From Acanthochlamys bracteata (lineage: Eukaryota > Streptophyta > Magnoliopsida > Pandanales > Velloziaceae), in assembly GCA_019914995.1 (NCBI GenBank), contig CM034128.1:5210501-5274500 (forward strand): DNA of 64,000 nucleotides. Reading direction: 5' to 3'. How positions within the stretch are numbered: position 1 is the stretch's first letter; every line of letters begins with the position of its first letter. A program made the position numbers and the translations under genes. Positions 1 through 13,500 of the stretch are shown piece after piece. The notes beneath the pieces are model-generated. The model worked only from the letters and a program-made list of their open reading frames with translations. It searched no databases and was not told the origin of the DNA.

Positions 1-57
1 AAAAATATTTTTTATTTCACAAAAGCTCTATTTTATAAGCAATCCCAAACGCCCTAT
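1..57. mobile_element. End fragment of AT-rich MITE, family A
   Basis: The window opens inside a short AT-rich element. It ends in TAAGCAATCCCAAACGCCC, the same terminus as the complete copy at 24678-24926. The other end lies outside the window. No coding capacity. The assignment rests on sequence similarity to the other copies in this window. Confidence 0.6.
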
Positions 58-1870
58 AGTGTGGTATTAGCAGCTAACGTTGACAAGAGTGTGTTGACTT
101 TTTAAACTTGCTACTATATATTTGTGTATACTTTCTCTTCTCGGTTTTCTCTCTTTTTTTTGTCGCAGTCACTAGCATTGTTCCTCTGCTTATATGCTTC
201 TTTCTTACAGCTGTTTGGATTTTGGATCACAACAGTTTGAATCCTTTACATTGGCGTTTTTCGCACTACTATGGTGCCCCGTCACTTGTTGTTCCGCCAG
301 CGTTCCATTTCTGGATCTCTCATGGCTGAGATGATTACTTTTTTTTTTTTGAAATATTAAGGTAGGTCTTAAGCTAGTCCGTCTCCTTACATTTAATTAC
401 TTTTAGCTAGGTTGTGATTTGATTTCCAACTGCAGTGAATGCAATCCATGTCAATTTGAATCTGTTGCTCGCAAGTGCACCTACTTGCTCGATTTTAAAA
501 TTTCTTTCTTGGTATGGCCTCGGTAGCCTATTCAATTTTCTATTGTGAGGCTGGATTGTATTTGCATGTTTCACTTTGAAATTACTAATCGGCTTGAATT
601 TCTTGCAACAGGCTTAATGCTTTTGTGGAGCTTCGAGTCAGTTAGGTCTTGCTGTTAGCTTCAGCATTACTTTTCAGCAAAGTGTGCTTGTGAATTGAAA
701 CAATAATTGCTTCCTACATGTCTTGAACTGATTGTCTAAGTTTCGTGTTGTTTCTTTTTTTCTGTGAATTCTTGGTGTTTCCTGAACATGATTTCTATCA
801 GCTACTTATGACTTAATAGTAAATCGATACTAAGTGATGGTAGTAATTGTAGCTTAGTGTAGGTCATTATTGTAAGACTGCAAACTAATTTGTGAATTAT
901 GTGTGTATTTAATGCTTCTTTATAGCTTGATTAGTGTATTCTTTTGGAATATAAATAAGAATCTGAACGTTAAACTATTTTCTAAAATTTTAGTAAACAT
1001 AGCTCTATTTGTTTACCAAAAAAATATTAAAAATAAAAAATAAAAAATTTTATTATATAGAATTTTTTTATAGTTTTAAATTAATTCTTTAAAAGCTTGC
1101 AAAATGTGTATTGAAAATGTGAATTGAAAAATTAAAATGCTATTTTTTTGCTATGAAATGTCAAACGCCCATGTAGTACCAAGTATCAGTTGGAATGTTG
1201 AGCATGCTTTATTATCATACTTTTGAATAATTTCCTTTCTTGTGCCCTACAAAAATTGTCTCATATAAATAGCTGCTATTCTGCAGCTATCTGCATAAAA
1301 TTTTTTATACTATAGCTGACTTGTCGTACGCTATTTGTAGGGTGAATCATTTCTGTAAATTTCTGTACAACTTGATTGAAACTATTAGTCCATCCTATAT
1401 CATAAAATTATAATAATTAATTTTGTTATCATAAAAAATAATCCCAAGGTCCCAACAAAAAGCCGATTGAAACTCATTTCGCTGAAGAGACCGCGAAGGA
1501 GATGAGAGCTAGTAATTTTTTATTTAAAAAAATATTTGATAGAAATATAAGTATAGACGGACGCTCAATTATTGGAAAACTAAACAAAATATGAAGGGTA
1601 TTTTGATAAAAAAAAAGTTAACATACAAATTAGAAAAACTTAATTTAAAAAGTCACATTAAAAAGAAAGTACTTTGTACAGTAAAAGACATTTAAACAAA
1701 AACCCAATTAAGATAGTCAAAAGCCAAAAGTTAACTAATGCACTTAGTTAAAATTAGCAATCAGAGTTATGCATAAAGAAAAATTATCAATCATTTATAA
1801 AAATTGAGAAAGAAAGATATTTATAAGAAGAGCTAGACTGACATAAGCAGTTTTATGTTATAGGAACAAG
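58..1870. other. Intergenic, no supported gene
   Basis: I see no gene I can support here. A 73-codon ORF at 108-329 is hydrophobic and T-rich and has no recognisable domain. The stretch at about 1005-1175 is another AT-rich, MITE-like segment (ends 'caaacgccc'). The rest is AT-rich spacer. An untranslated exon of a gene lying to the left cannot be excluded. Confidence 0.5.
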
Positions 1871-2043
1871 ATATACACTTAAGCAGCTGTGTGATGGAGA
1901 TAATACTCTAAAATCTCATCCACATGTGGTTATGACTACTTGCTGCTAACAAGAATTATCGTTGCTATCTGAACCCAATCCAACTAGTTGTGGTGCAGAT
2001 TACTTTCAAATTTCTTCTGAAGGAGCTGCTTATCTTCAACTGT

Positions 2044-3542
2044 TTATTGCTGCTCAAGCTCATTTAAGTTTTCTGTTAAAGAATTCCCAGCGCCATTTAT
2101 AGTAATGTTGTTACTACGGCACTGCAACAATTGCCGTTGGAGGCTCTGAACAAGTTCATTGAGGCGTTGAATGTTCCTCTCTTGAGATAGTATTATCTGC
2201 AAAAGTAGAGACACATTTCACCCTACATTAATCACTACAGCCAGATACTTTACAGCTGTGTTCATTCTAGAATCTGAATGGTTTAAAACAGGTTTCAGCT
2301 GAATTTCAGATGTAAAAGGTTAGTACTTGTTTGTTATCTTATTTATATAACTGAAAGATTGAAAAATAAACTCATCATGAGACCTGAGCATACATACACA
2401 AGAGTTTTGTAAAAGAGAACGTGGATTTCCTGTTCAAACATGTTCCCAATGGTAGCCACATGGCTATATAAACACATATGGAATAAGACTCACTTAATTT
2501 GAGTACAGAATAATAACAGAGCTTGGCAAGAGAAAATGCGGTTGATTGCATGAAACAGCTTACGGCTCTAGACAAATGGTAACTGGTACCCATAAATTTA
2601 GAAAATGTTGACATACACATCATTTACTTCAAGCCATGATCACACCCTCACAAAAAAGAGTATACTTTTCTGTCAAAGGAATTCTCACACAAAGTTGTCA
2701 CATCGAAAAGCTTATGTAAACCTCGACGTTTTCATCTGTTCATATAAGTTTCAAGCAATCCTTTTGAACCACATGAATAAAATGAAGACCCATAGCCTTA
2801 TTAAGATAGATTAGACAAAATTAAATAGATCCATTCTCAAATTGGATGTATTGTGATGGCCATTTAGCATGGCTAATGACATATTTCATTTACATGGTTG
2901 ACATGGGCCAGAGATTGGCTAATCCATTTTCACATTCAAAAACAAATCAAATCACCATTCAAGTTAATCACAGATATCCACCAACCAGGCTACATAGTTG
3001 ATATCCCTGTGGTTAGTTCTCCCACAAAATTATTTTATCTTGAACGGCTGGTGCTATGCCCTATAATGTGCTACTCCTATAACTTGGATAGTTTAAGAAA
3101 TTGTCGAAACTCTATGGAAGAACACAGATTCAAAGTCAGCCCTTAAGATAGCTGACATAAGCGTCGGTCAACTTCATGTTGAAAACAAAACTACATTATC
3201 CTGTTAATAACATGCAAGTAAAACGAACAAGCAGCATATGCGCTAGCCAGAGATATGTAAGAAAGAAACTTGTGGACTCTGGGGAAATATGTGACAGAAC
3301 GCATGGTTTCATATGAATAATGTTACAATATCCAGTAAGAAGAATAATAATCACAAGAGCAAGTCGACTAGATTACTTACTTTCTCTTTTACGACCTCTT
3401 CCCTACTCATAACTTGTTGCGGCTTCTGAGTTATACTTGGGCTGGCTTCAATCTCACTAACAACCTGTTGTTTCCACTCAAATTGGGATGTAATTATAAG
3501 AAGAACCAGCAGAATAGCAAGTACCATGGGTCTTCCCATCAT
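2044..3542 (-). CDS. Small membrane-anchored coiled-coil protein, unknown function
   Basis: Two coding exons on the minus strand: 3542-3381 (54 codons) and 2196-2044 (50 codons plus TAA), giving 104 aa. The donor is GTAAGT after codon 54; the acceptor is GCAG. The frame is kept across the 1.2-kb intron. Residues about 5-19 (MVLAILLVLLIITSQ) form one hydrophobic segment. The second half (LSQERNIQRLNELVQSLQRQ and onward) looks like an amphipathic coiled coil, ending in a polar, Asn-rich tail. This matches the layout of a conserved plant family of short, uncharacterised proteins with an N-terminal anchor and a coiled coil; I recall the family only from its general look. The gene is divergent to the TLDc gene starting at 4582. 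The 5' UTR probably reaches toward 4300 and may contain an intron. No function is proposed. Confidence 0.75.
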
Positions 3543-4289
3543 TCCAAATACTTATAGGAAAGCCTGTAACAGTGCCATGGATGAGGACAGGAAATCATTA
3601 TTGAGTTAAACTCATCAGAACTTATTAATTCATCTTCAAAATGTTTGAAAGACAGAAATCTGAAAGGTGGAAACAAAACAAATTTTACAACAAGAAATAT
3701 TCTCTTAAATCATAAACCAAAGAACAACAAGATGCCAATAGCAATTTAACCAATAAACAAACTTTAAAGACCATAATTCGGCATGTAACACTCTACTCGA
3801 GAAAGTTTTCATTCTTCAGATTTAACTCAGCATACCTACTGCTAAACTAATAGGAAATAATTAGCATTCCCAAGAAGTCCTACTTATTTTACTCAAAGCA
3901 ATCACATGCATAAGAAAGAATCCCAAAAAGAAAAAAAAATTCTATGAGAAATAGCTCAAGCTTGTGAATCAGAACACAAACAACTCCGCGACTAGCGAAA
4001 TCACTCAGCGTAGCAAATAATTTATCTCAAATTCAGAAAACCAACCGAATCGAAGTTCCAAGAAGCAGCAGCTGGAACACCAATACAAAATCAGTAGCAA
4101 TTCTAACAATTGAAACCTCGAGGTACTTCCCAGAACCCTAATTCTGATGCAGAAAAAACCAACACGAAATTTCTTCGATCTACCGAAACCCTGATTACAT
4201 CACAAGATCACTTAATGAAAGAGAGTATGGAGAGGGAGAGAGAGGAGGAAAAACAAACAAATCCTTCACTTATCATCGTGAGAAATGAA

Positions 4290-4581
4290 GTTCGCGTTCA
4301 TTAATTTTGACCGGGAAGCAGTTTGATCAAAATTTGACTTCCGGCTTAATGTGTCCGACGGATTCAAAAATATTCAAAAATAAACAAATAATAGCGTGTC
4401 GAATATATAAAATTATTAATTACCAAGGGTGACATGTATTTAAAATTAACTCGCATATGGCTCGCATCAGTTTTAGTGTTGAGCTGGACCAACAGCTGTG
4501 GCTCATCGTCTGTAGTTGTGTTTTCTTGTAATTTTCTTGAAGCTTGTTGTTTGCTGAATCGTCAGTTTGATCGATTGATTC
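4290..4581. promoter_or_regulatory. Shared divergent promoter region
   Basis: The start codons at 3542 (-) and 4582 (+) are 1,039 bp apart. Most of 3543-4290 looks like leader of the minus-strand gene, which leaves a few hundred bases near 4290-4560 as the likely common promoter. No clear TATA box is seen. The boundary is inferred from the two genes, not from promoter motifs. Confidence 0.35.
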
Positions 4582-7500
4582 ATGGGCAACACTCAATCTC
4601 CTCCGGCGAACTCTCGCTTCTCCATTGCTTCAAGGTGTCTAAATTTCTCCTTTGTTTTCATAAGATAAATTGAATTGCATGAATTTTTCCTGGAATTTAT
4701 CCAAGAAGATTGAAAATCTTTTGAAATGGAACAGAGCATTCAGTGGGCAAGAATTGAAAGATCTTCAGTCTCTTTTCGCTTCACTCGCTGCACAATCACA
4801 GAGCGATGGCAAGTTCATCTCACCACCGGTCTTCCAGGTACCAGCAAATCATTTAATAATCTATTTATCTAGTTTAAGAGTTCCGTTTTTCTGCTTATTT
4901 TGTGAAATTTTCTGACATATGGTGCTGCAAAACAGGCTTATTTTGGGATTAGTGGGATGATGGGGAATAGATTGTTTGAGCTGCTCACGCAGAATATGAA
5001 TGATGGCAAGCTCTCCTTCGAAGATCTCGTAATCGCAAAGGTGAAATCTTTTTCTTTTCTTCCTGTGTAATATATCAAGTGTGAGTAATTGTATTACATT
5101 GCAAACAAAAACTTAAATTTTGTTGATGCAACTAAAATTTGTTTTGGCAATTATGTTGCGAATAACTGTTCATAACAAGTTTCCTGATAAAATAGATGAA
5201 GCTAACTATGATGAAGCTCATAAAAATCTTAAAACTTATGGGGTACCTATAAGTTTGTTGCTCAATGCTACATAAGAATTGGAGGCTACAGAGTGTCTGC
5301 ATTCAGGACATGATGGCTTCTGAGAGTCATTATAATATTGAATTACAAATGGATTGGTGTTGTTGGATAAAGTGTTATTGGCATTAACTGCTTAAGTTTT
5401 TTGGTTTTACTTTGCCAGGCAGTGTATGAGAAAGGAACCCGTGATGAGATTGAGGAATTCATTTACAAGTTATGTGATGTTACTGGGGATGGAATCTTGG
5501 GAAGGTATAATATATATGATTTTTCACATTGCAAATGTGCTAAATTGTGCCTGGTTTGCTTAGTAATAAGAATTATACATGTAATTCCATTGTTCCATTC
5601 ATTGCATAATTTTTATTTTTAATTATGCACTAAATTGTTTGCATCATTCAATCTGGTATAGTGGTTGTTATATCAAGGGTTATATACACTTCTAGCCCCT
5701 AAAGTGGGAACTAAGTGATACATATTCCCTCAAGTGAAAACTGTGCAAATTTGGTCCCTCAATTGATAGACTTTCATAGTTGGTCCCGTTGTCAATTTCA
5801 ACTTTTACACCATTCACAAAGATACATTATTAAGGATATTTCATGAGATGACTTTTGTAAAATACAATTCTAGTCCTTGACGTACTTCTGATCCCTTAAG
5901 TTCGAAGAGTGTAGATTTGGTCCCTCAACTGACATCATTCAACTTTAGTCATATGATCACAAACTACTTCATACACACTTGATAATAGGCGATAATATTT
6001 ACACTTGATAACTTTCAAGCATAGTTATCATAAATTTGATATGGTTCGATAATGATTACGCACACAACTCAAGTTCAAAACCAACACGCATTGAATTTAT
6101 CAGTCAGTTTGCATTATAAAAAAATTGGTGGATATGTTACGTCAACACAAAATACATAACTACCATTGTCCAAAACTTTAGATCGTAATACTATATACTT
6201 CACTTGTCCAAAACTTTGTGTATCTATAGATATGCTATTGAATTGAATGTCAAAATTAACGAAACTATAATAACCTTTAGCATCTTTATCTAAACACTCA
6301 AGTTAAGCTTACAGTCAAACATAAGCTATAAACGTATCAAGTCCTTCCAACTTTGCTTATGATACTCGGTCACATCATCAATCGGAAACTTGCCTCGACT
6401 CTCTTCACATATGTGGAAGCACTTTGTAAAGAAACGTTATCTATGATGGATTTCTTCCTTCTATTGATTTTTGTCCCAAGTTCAACATAACTTTATTTTT
6501 TGTTCCTATTGTGGCGTATATTTCTTGTTTTTAATTTGTCAGGGTAATACTGCAATTTTTTCTACAATAACGCCTAAGCTTCATCTCACTAAATAGGTCG
6601 ACTACATATACTTTTATTATGCCATATGCTCTATTGAAACAATATCTTTAGTTATACCACTAATAAGTGAATCATTTTGCACGGCAGTTAACCAAAATCT
6701 TCTGAGGCCTTCTTTTTATCCTTTTTAGCAAGAGTCATATACAACGATTCGCTTCTATAAACAGGAGCATGTTGGGGTTTTCCACTTTACACAACCAAAT
6801 CAGCTAAGGCAGTCTTTTCCGTTTTGCTCACGATCAGTGTCACTCTGCCTCTTTCGTACTGGTTTCATTCTGCATCTTATCTTTGATCGTATTGGTTTCA
6901 TTCTGCATCTTATCTTTGATCGTACTTCTTCAGCTTAATGTACACATCTACAACACCTAACTTTTAAACAAGTTAGAATTTACTGCCCAACACTTTGCTC
7001 CATGAAGTATCGCCAACCTTAATGTTGTTTTATAAAATTTTCTTTCATCTTCAGTGATATCCTTTAATCACATAGGACTTTGGAAGCACCTATCTTTTTC
7101 TGCCATCCCATTTGTATTCTGTGTCCGACATCCCTATCTATTTCACCATCCTGTTACACAATAAATTTTAAATATTTGAAATGTGTATTTCTTCGTAACT
7201 CTAAATCTCTAAGTCTTATCAATACATTCTCGTCACTTCTATTTGTGTTGAAGCTACATCTCATACATTCTATTTTGGATCTGTTCCATCTGAAACATCT
7301 TGATTTTAGTGCTGCTTTCAACTATTTGAGTTTGTCATTCAAGTTGGATTGGATTTCATCTGTAAGCATAATATCATTGGCGAAAAGTATGAATCAAGAT
7401 GTACCCTTCTTGATATGTCATTTCAGCTTATCCATCAACTAGAGCAAACAAATAATATAGATTTATCTGCATAAGAATAATTATTTATGAGTATTACATG

Positions 7501-10500
7501 ATAGTTTGGGCATATTATGATAAAAATTTATACCTCAAAGTTGCTCTTTGGAATCCATTTCATTTCCTTCCAAAGCAAATATCCATCAATTATTTTGCCA
7601 AAGATTTAGGAACTGTGTAGCCAGCAAGATCATGCCAATGTAGAATTTCCAATGGCTTTGGCTTTTTCATTCACACACTCCTAACGCAAACTTATTTCTT
7701 AGTCTTAACGTATCTCTTCATTACAGAATTTCTATTGAATTCCTCAAGTCCATATTTCCTAACTCTTCTTTGCCTAAAACCACACATAATGGCGTATGTA
7801 GGATATATGTACATAAGTAATAGAAAAGTTGCATTGCGCACTTTTATAGTCACAAGATGTTGGAATAGAAAACTAGTTTACTTTTTGTTTAGTTTTATTA
7901 GGTTTTTAATTGAAAGTTTTTTTTTTTTTTGGATAGTTCTTTCCTCAACGTTGAATTCTAGTTTCTTCTTTTTCTTTCATGTGTTCCCAGTTGCTGTTAA
8001 GCTCCAGCAACTGAGTTCTCTCAATTCTCATCTTAACTTATTCGATCTCAATTAGTTCAACTTTTTCTAGTTTAAGCTTCTCTATTTTGTTTGAAGAGTT
8101 ATTAAGATTTGAAAACTTGTATGGGATTGTACAAACATATAGCAGTTTTGTATCGATAATAACCCATTGCAATGTTACTGGCAATATAGAAACAATTTGA
8201 TAATTGTTTAACCAAATCTTTAAATTAAACCTCATTATGTTCTACCATAATGACAGTCGACTTATAGGAGCTAAGATTCTTCCTTAATCTTTTGCCGCTC
8301 ATTTCATAGATAAAAAGTTATCAGATATACCGACTAATTAAATATATTTTTGCAGATATCTATTACAAAATTTTACCATAACATTTTCCAAATTTTGCCC
8401 GAGTGATATGGGATTATGTAGTGAATTTTATAGAAAATTCTCTCCAAATATATTTAATTGTAGAAGTTCTTTTTTCTTGAAATCGCTACAGAATCACCAT
8501 TTTAACAATTTAATTATGATTTACAGCAACTTTACCTAAATGTGATTCTATGCAATATGATCGTTTTTCTTATGAAAAATCATAAAATGGTATGACTTTA
8601 CTAGTTAAATTGAAATTTTGATAACCATCCTCTTCTATGCCAACTTCAACTTCAGTAACTATTTCTCAGACTAGCAAGCCTAGTAGATATACTGGCCATT
8701 CTAAAATGAAGCAAGTTCGCTTCTATTTCAAAATGGTCTAAGTAGAGTTATCTCTGAGCCAATTCTAATTGTATATGAAAGACACAAACAAATATTCTTT
8801 GAAAATCCTAATTGTGATACAAATTGAAAAATTGTCACTAAGCTATAAAATAACAGCTAGCACTACTGTATACTGAAAGGTGACTTAAGCACCATTTCGA
8901 ACAAATCATAGTAGAAAAATATGGGATTGTAGTTCACCTCGATGATAAGGCTGGTGGAGATCCCAGATGAGAACTGCATTTTAAAGTTAATACTAAACTT
9001 TTTTTTTTTAAATCTTTTTATAGTAGAAATCATTGAGTTTATCTTCATAATTTCCATCATTAAAGAAGAAATCATAGAAATTATCAACAACCAAACATAT
9101 AACATACTAGCTATGTCACTAGTCCATTGAGATTATGATAGATGACCAAAACAACGACCCCTCTTTTATTCATAGGCCAACACCTCATTCCACGAAAATT
9201 CCGAAACCTAACTTCCATAACCCTCAACCTTGAATATGGTGTGCAACACAGATGAGCCAAATGCCAAATCGTAGGCTTTGTGATTCTTCGATAGTATTGA
9301 GTAAAACTTTCTAGTAATGGTTTCCTTTACCCTTGCACAAATCCTCAGTTCGCTTTATAAACTCGACATTATGTAATTTGCATTTCATCATACAAAAGAG
9401 TTTAGGCTAATCAAGAATAGAGATAAGGATGATAGAATACATAAGCCAATTTTAAATACAAAGTTCAGCAGACGCAAGCAGTAACTCTTCTAAATTAGAA
9501 GATACTTGAAATCACAAAGATCAACATTACTAGTCCATAGACATGTAAGAATATGTTTTGAATTTTCAGCAATGAGATTATTTTGGTGGTATAGAGGGAC
9601 TACAACAACTTTAACAAATACTATCTAAATTTTTAAGATATTAAAAACTTTTTTATGGAAACTTATCATTATATAAAATCTTACGATTTTATAATTCAAT
9701 GTTACGGACCCCTGTATGATCCTATTTAAAAACCTAATTTTGACAACTTTGCTAGAATTATCTATATGTCACCGTTTTAACTAGTGCAAATCTTTAAGCG
9801 TTATGGTAGATTTATCCATATTTGTCTCTTCAGAGATGATGTCATTTGTTTCTTCAAGATGATGTCACTTCTTGTATGGTCCACCATTATAGTCCTCAGA
9901 GAACGATGACGGAAGTTGGATATTTTAATTAACACTAACTTATCAGCCTTGTCGGATTTAGAGTATATTTTCTAATAAGTCTTCTACAGTATTTTTTTAA
10001 AAAGTAATTTTGAAAAATACAGATTAATTGAATCGTATAATCTTTATACGTATAATTATTATTAGTTTTTTAGATAAAAAATCAAACTCTTTTTTCGAAA
10101 AGTACCAAAATAAGCTTCATCCAAAAAAGCTCTTTATTTTAAGCACTCCCGAACATCCCCTTAGTTTCTTTTCGCATTATAATGTATAGTACTCCAATTT
10201 CTTTCAATCGATGAACTTGTAGTTAGTTGAGATAATACGTTGGTAGCTCCTTTAATGAGTTTTAGAGTTTCAAATCCACAGTCTACCCATCGGTCTATTG
10301 CATTCATGTTCATTGCATCTATTTGAACGGGGGCCATACACATATCCTTCCTAATATAAAAGCAAGTCAAACGTTCATATGCTTCCATTCTTCTTGACCA
10401 ACAATCTTCTTAAAAGCTTCCATAACAACCTTGACCACTTCTTTTCATGAGTAGATGCTCTTCAAATAAGTCCTCTTGGAGCTTGTTAAATAAGGTAATA

Positions 10501-13500
10501 CTTGTCATAGAGTGGTGGGCTAATCATAACTCTAAGGCAATATGTAGGGACATTCAACTTCTCCCAACTACCTAAAACAATCTCTTCCATCATAGGATAA
10601 TTTATTATATGAGTATTGTCTCTCAGTACAGCCATAATTTCACCTAGCTTATTGTCCATTCTCCTATATCTCACCATATTTGGGCCATCTCCATCACAAT
10701 ACTTGATTAAACGAGTAATAGGCTTTGTGATGATTATAACATTTTCATGTTTCCAAAACTCTTCACTGGCAATAGTATTTGCAACTAAAGACCCTTCATC
10801 CTTGCGTTTTCATCTTCCATCTTCACCCATCTTTTGTTGACTTTTGAGAACTATCACAGTTGCAAGAGCATGTCTACATTTAAATAATTGCATCAATAAG
10901 CAAATCTAGCCTTGGCCACCTTCAAAAGCTTCTTGAATGAGCTTTATATATTTCTAAAAAGCTTCTTAGAGCTTTTCCTGAATGAGCATACTTTTTTATA
11001 TGTGAATATTAGAAAATATCATATATTTTATATTTTATCTAGAAGCATTCTCTTTAAAAGTATTATTTCTTTATTTTAGGAAAGTAAGTAACAATTAGAT
11101 GACAAGGCCAAAGGTTGGGTTTGGATTGCATTGTCCTAAATTTTCACGATCTTCTTTCTCATATATCTGTTCAGTGTCTTTTCAAATTGCATGGCAAATG
11201 GTGTATAAAAGGATGTCGGTCACATATCCACTGAACATTGTATTTTTTTTTCTCTCCTCTTTCAATAGTAAATGTATTTGAAAAAAGTGTCTCTAAATTA
11301 AATAGGAACCTAATTTATGAAAAATATCATAAAAGTACCTCATATGATTCTGATTCTTCAGTTTATATTTGGTATCAAGATTGTCTCAATCTTCGTCAAA
11401 TTCTTTAATGGTTAAAGAACAGTTCGCATGGTCCTCCGGCTCCTTTCGAAATTTGGCTTGCTTTTACTAGAACGAGATCATATTCTCTCGTGCTTTTCTT
11501 AAGTTATGCCATATGCAACAGCTACAACAAGCTTTCAGAATAATGTTTGAGATTGCTTTCTTCAGTAACATGTCTTTCAGAATGGATATTTGAAGCATGC
11601 CATATTCTGATTGCTTTAAGAATAATGGTCCATGACAATAGCTTTAGGATGCTTTCCTCCCAGTGCTTGATGCCATGCTTCAAATATCAATTTGAATGAA
11701 GATGCACGTTCTTCTCTAATCAAAATGCACCAATGGACGGGAATTATGGTTTCTTCCTACAAAATATACAAATGGCACACTATATTTGATGGTGTATAGA
11801 GTGTATTAAATATGTTTAATCTTTAAAGTACCCATTTGTGATTCTTGCACCCATCAACCCAAATTTTTCTATATTACTTGTGTGGCCAGAGTTTTGAGGT
11901 TTAATTGCATAAAAAAATGATATGTTACCAGTTTGCAACCACTTAATAGTGGTAGACACATCCTGTCTAAACAATTTTCTCATCACCTCGCTTAGTAAAG
12001 CTGGTAACATGTTTAGAAATAAAGGTACAATTTTATCTTCCAACAAATGCACTTATAACAATGGATATAATTTGTTTGATAGACTAGTTTCTTTACTTAA
12101 AACCATAATCATATCCTTCACTTCTTTAGAGATCTGTGGATAAGATCTAAAGTACCCAATTTCTTTGGTTAAATCAAGAAAGAGATCGTTCTCTTATAAA
12201 AGCTATAAGAGACTATTTTTCATTTCTCTGAAGTTTTACTTTATCTTTACAGTTTGTCTTTGTTGTCAGCCCAATAGCTTCCTTCGGTGTAGTAAACCCA
12301 CATAAAGAATTCCCATTTGATTAGCAAATGACTATGACTCAATAATATGCTTATCCCGAGAATTGACGGTAAACGCGCATAGATACTACACATTGTCGCT
12401 ATATGCTTCTTAGATTTGTATGCTTGACCTTTTATCATGCCAGAATCCATGTCTTTAGCATGTAACTATAGTTTTCTCTGCATCCTCCTCTAAGTCAAAG
12501 TTTTATTCCAAACAGAAGGTTCTTCATCATGTTCATTTTAGTATCTTATTTTAAAATGCCCAACTAACCAAGGAATTAAGAACTAATCATTGTCGAGAGC
12601 AATGTTTTTTGAGTTTGCCTGTTTCAATCATGTATTATCTTCATTTTCATTTAAAAAGATACATTGTTGTCTCTTCTTGATGCTTATGAGTTTTAAAAAG
12701 ACAAATAAATAAGTGATTTAATAATTTTTTAATTGAGTAGAGACATTTTTTTAAATAGAAGGAAGAAAAGAAAAGAATTAAAAAACAAAAATAACTCATT
12801 AATAACTCGCACCCGACATGGATATAGCCTCTTGGTTGACCAATTATATGCTCATAGTTATAACCTCTTGATGCAAAGTCCGTAACGGCTCAACAACCAC
12901 AAAAGCAAAGTTTCACAAAAAAATAAATTTTAAAATTTTAATAAAAACTTTTGCTTAAACAAAGAGTTGCTAAAATACCCTTCAAAAAAGATATTAAATT
13001 ATGAAATACACTTAATAAGGATTCATTGTAAATTGTGTTAGAGTTGCAATTGCCTGAAGGACCAATTCAGAACAAACTTGTCAATCGAAGGATAAAAGCT
13101 GTACGTTTTTCACTTGAGGGATTGCATGTATCACTATGCTGCCACTTTAGGGAGTAGAAGTGTATTTAACTCTTTTAATGACAGGAATAATTTGCATGTT
13201 TTTTCTTAGAATTTCCATAATCAAGACCTTAGTTAATTATGTGATGGTTATACACAGATATCACTACTACTTCTCCGTTTACATATGTACTAATAAGTAA
13301 ATGAACTGTTCGCCAGATCTGATATAGAGACAGTGATGGCATCAATATATGATTTTGTGTTTGGGAAAGGTGTCGAGCCTGGTTCAAGATCACATCAGAA
13401 TTTTTCAGAAGTATTTCTCAATGCAGCATCCTTTTCAAGTGAAGTTGAAGGATCAAATGAGAAAAGCATGTCTTTGGTGGATTTTAAACATTGGTGCAGC

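Larger units (their letters stand above)
5677..13173. mobile_element. Composite element with ~170-bp terminal inverted repeats
   Basis: The left end (5677-5845) and right end (13001-13173) are imperfect inverted repeats of about 170 bp. Shared blocks include TACACTTCTA, CCCTAAAGTGG, AGTGATACAT and CCCTCAAGTGAAAA. The outer limits enclose 7.5 kb, nearly all of intron 4 of the TLDc gene. Long TIRs of this kind are typical of Mutator-like elements, but I find no MULE transposase and no convincing 9-bp target duplication. The interior holds a LINE reverse-transcriptase relic and a hAT-type transposase relic, so it appears to be a non-autonomous element that later took insertions, or a captured block. 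Confidence 0.6.

Noticed and set aside
2605-3146. Plus-strand ORFs of 69 and 82 codons
   Set aside because: They lie in the intron of the small membrane protein gene on the other strand and show no motif.
7080-7442. 120-codon plus-strand ORF in TLDc intron 4
   Set aside because: It is antisense to the LINE reverse transcriptase relic, whose motifs lie on the minus strand.
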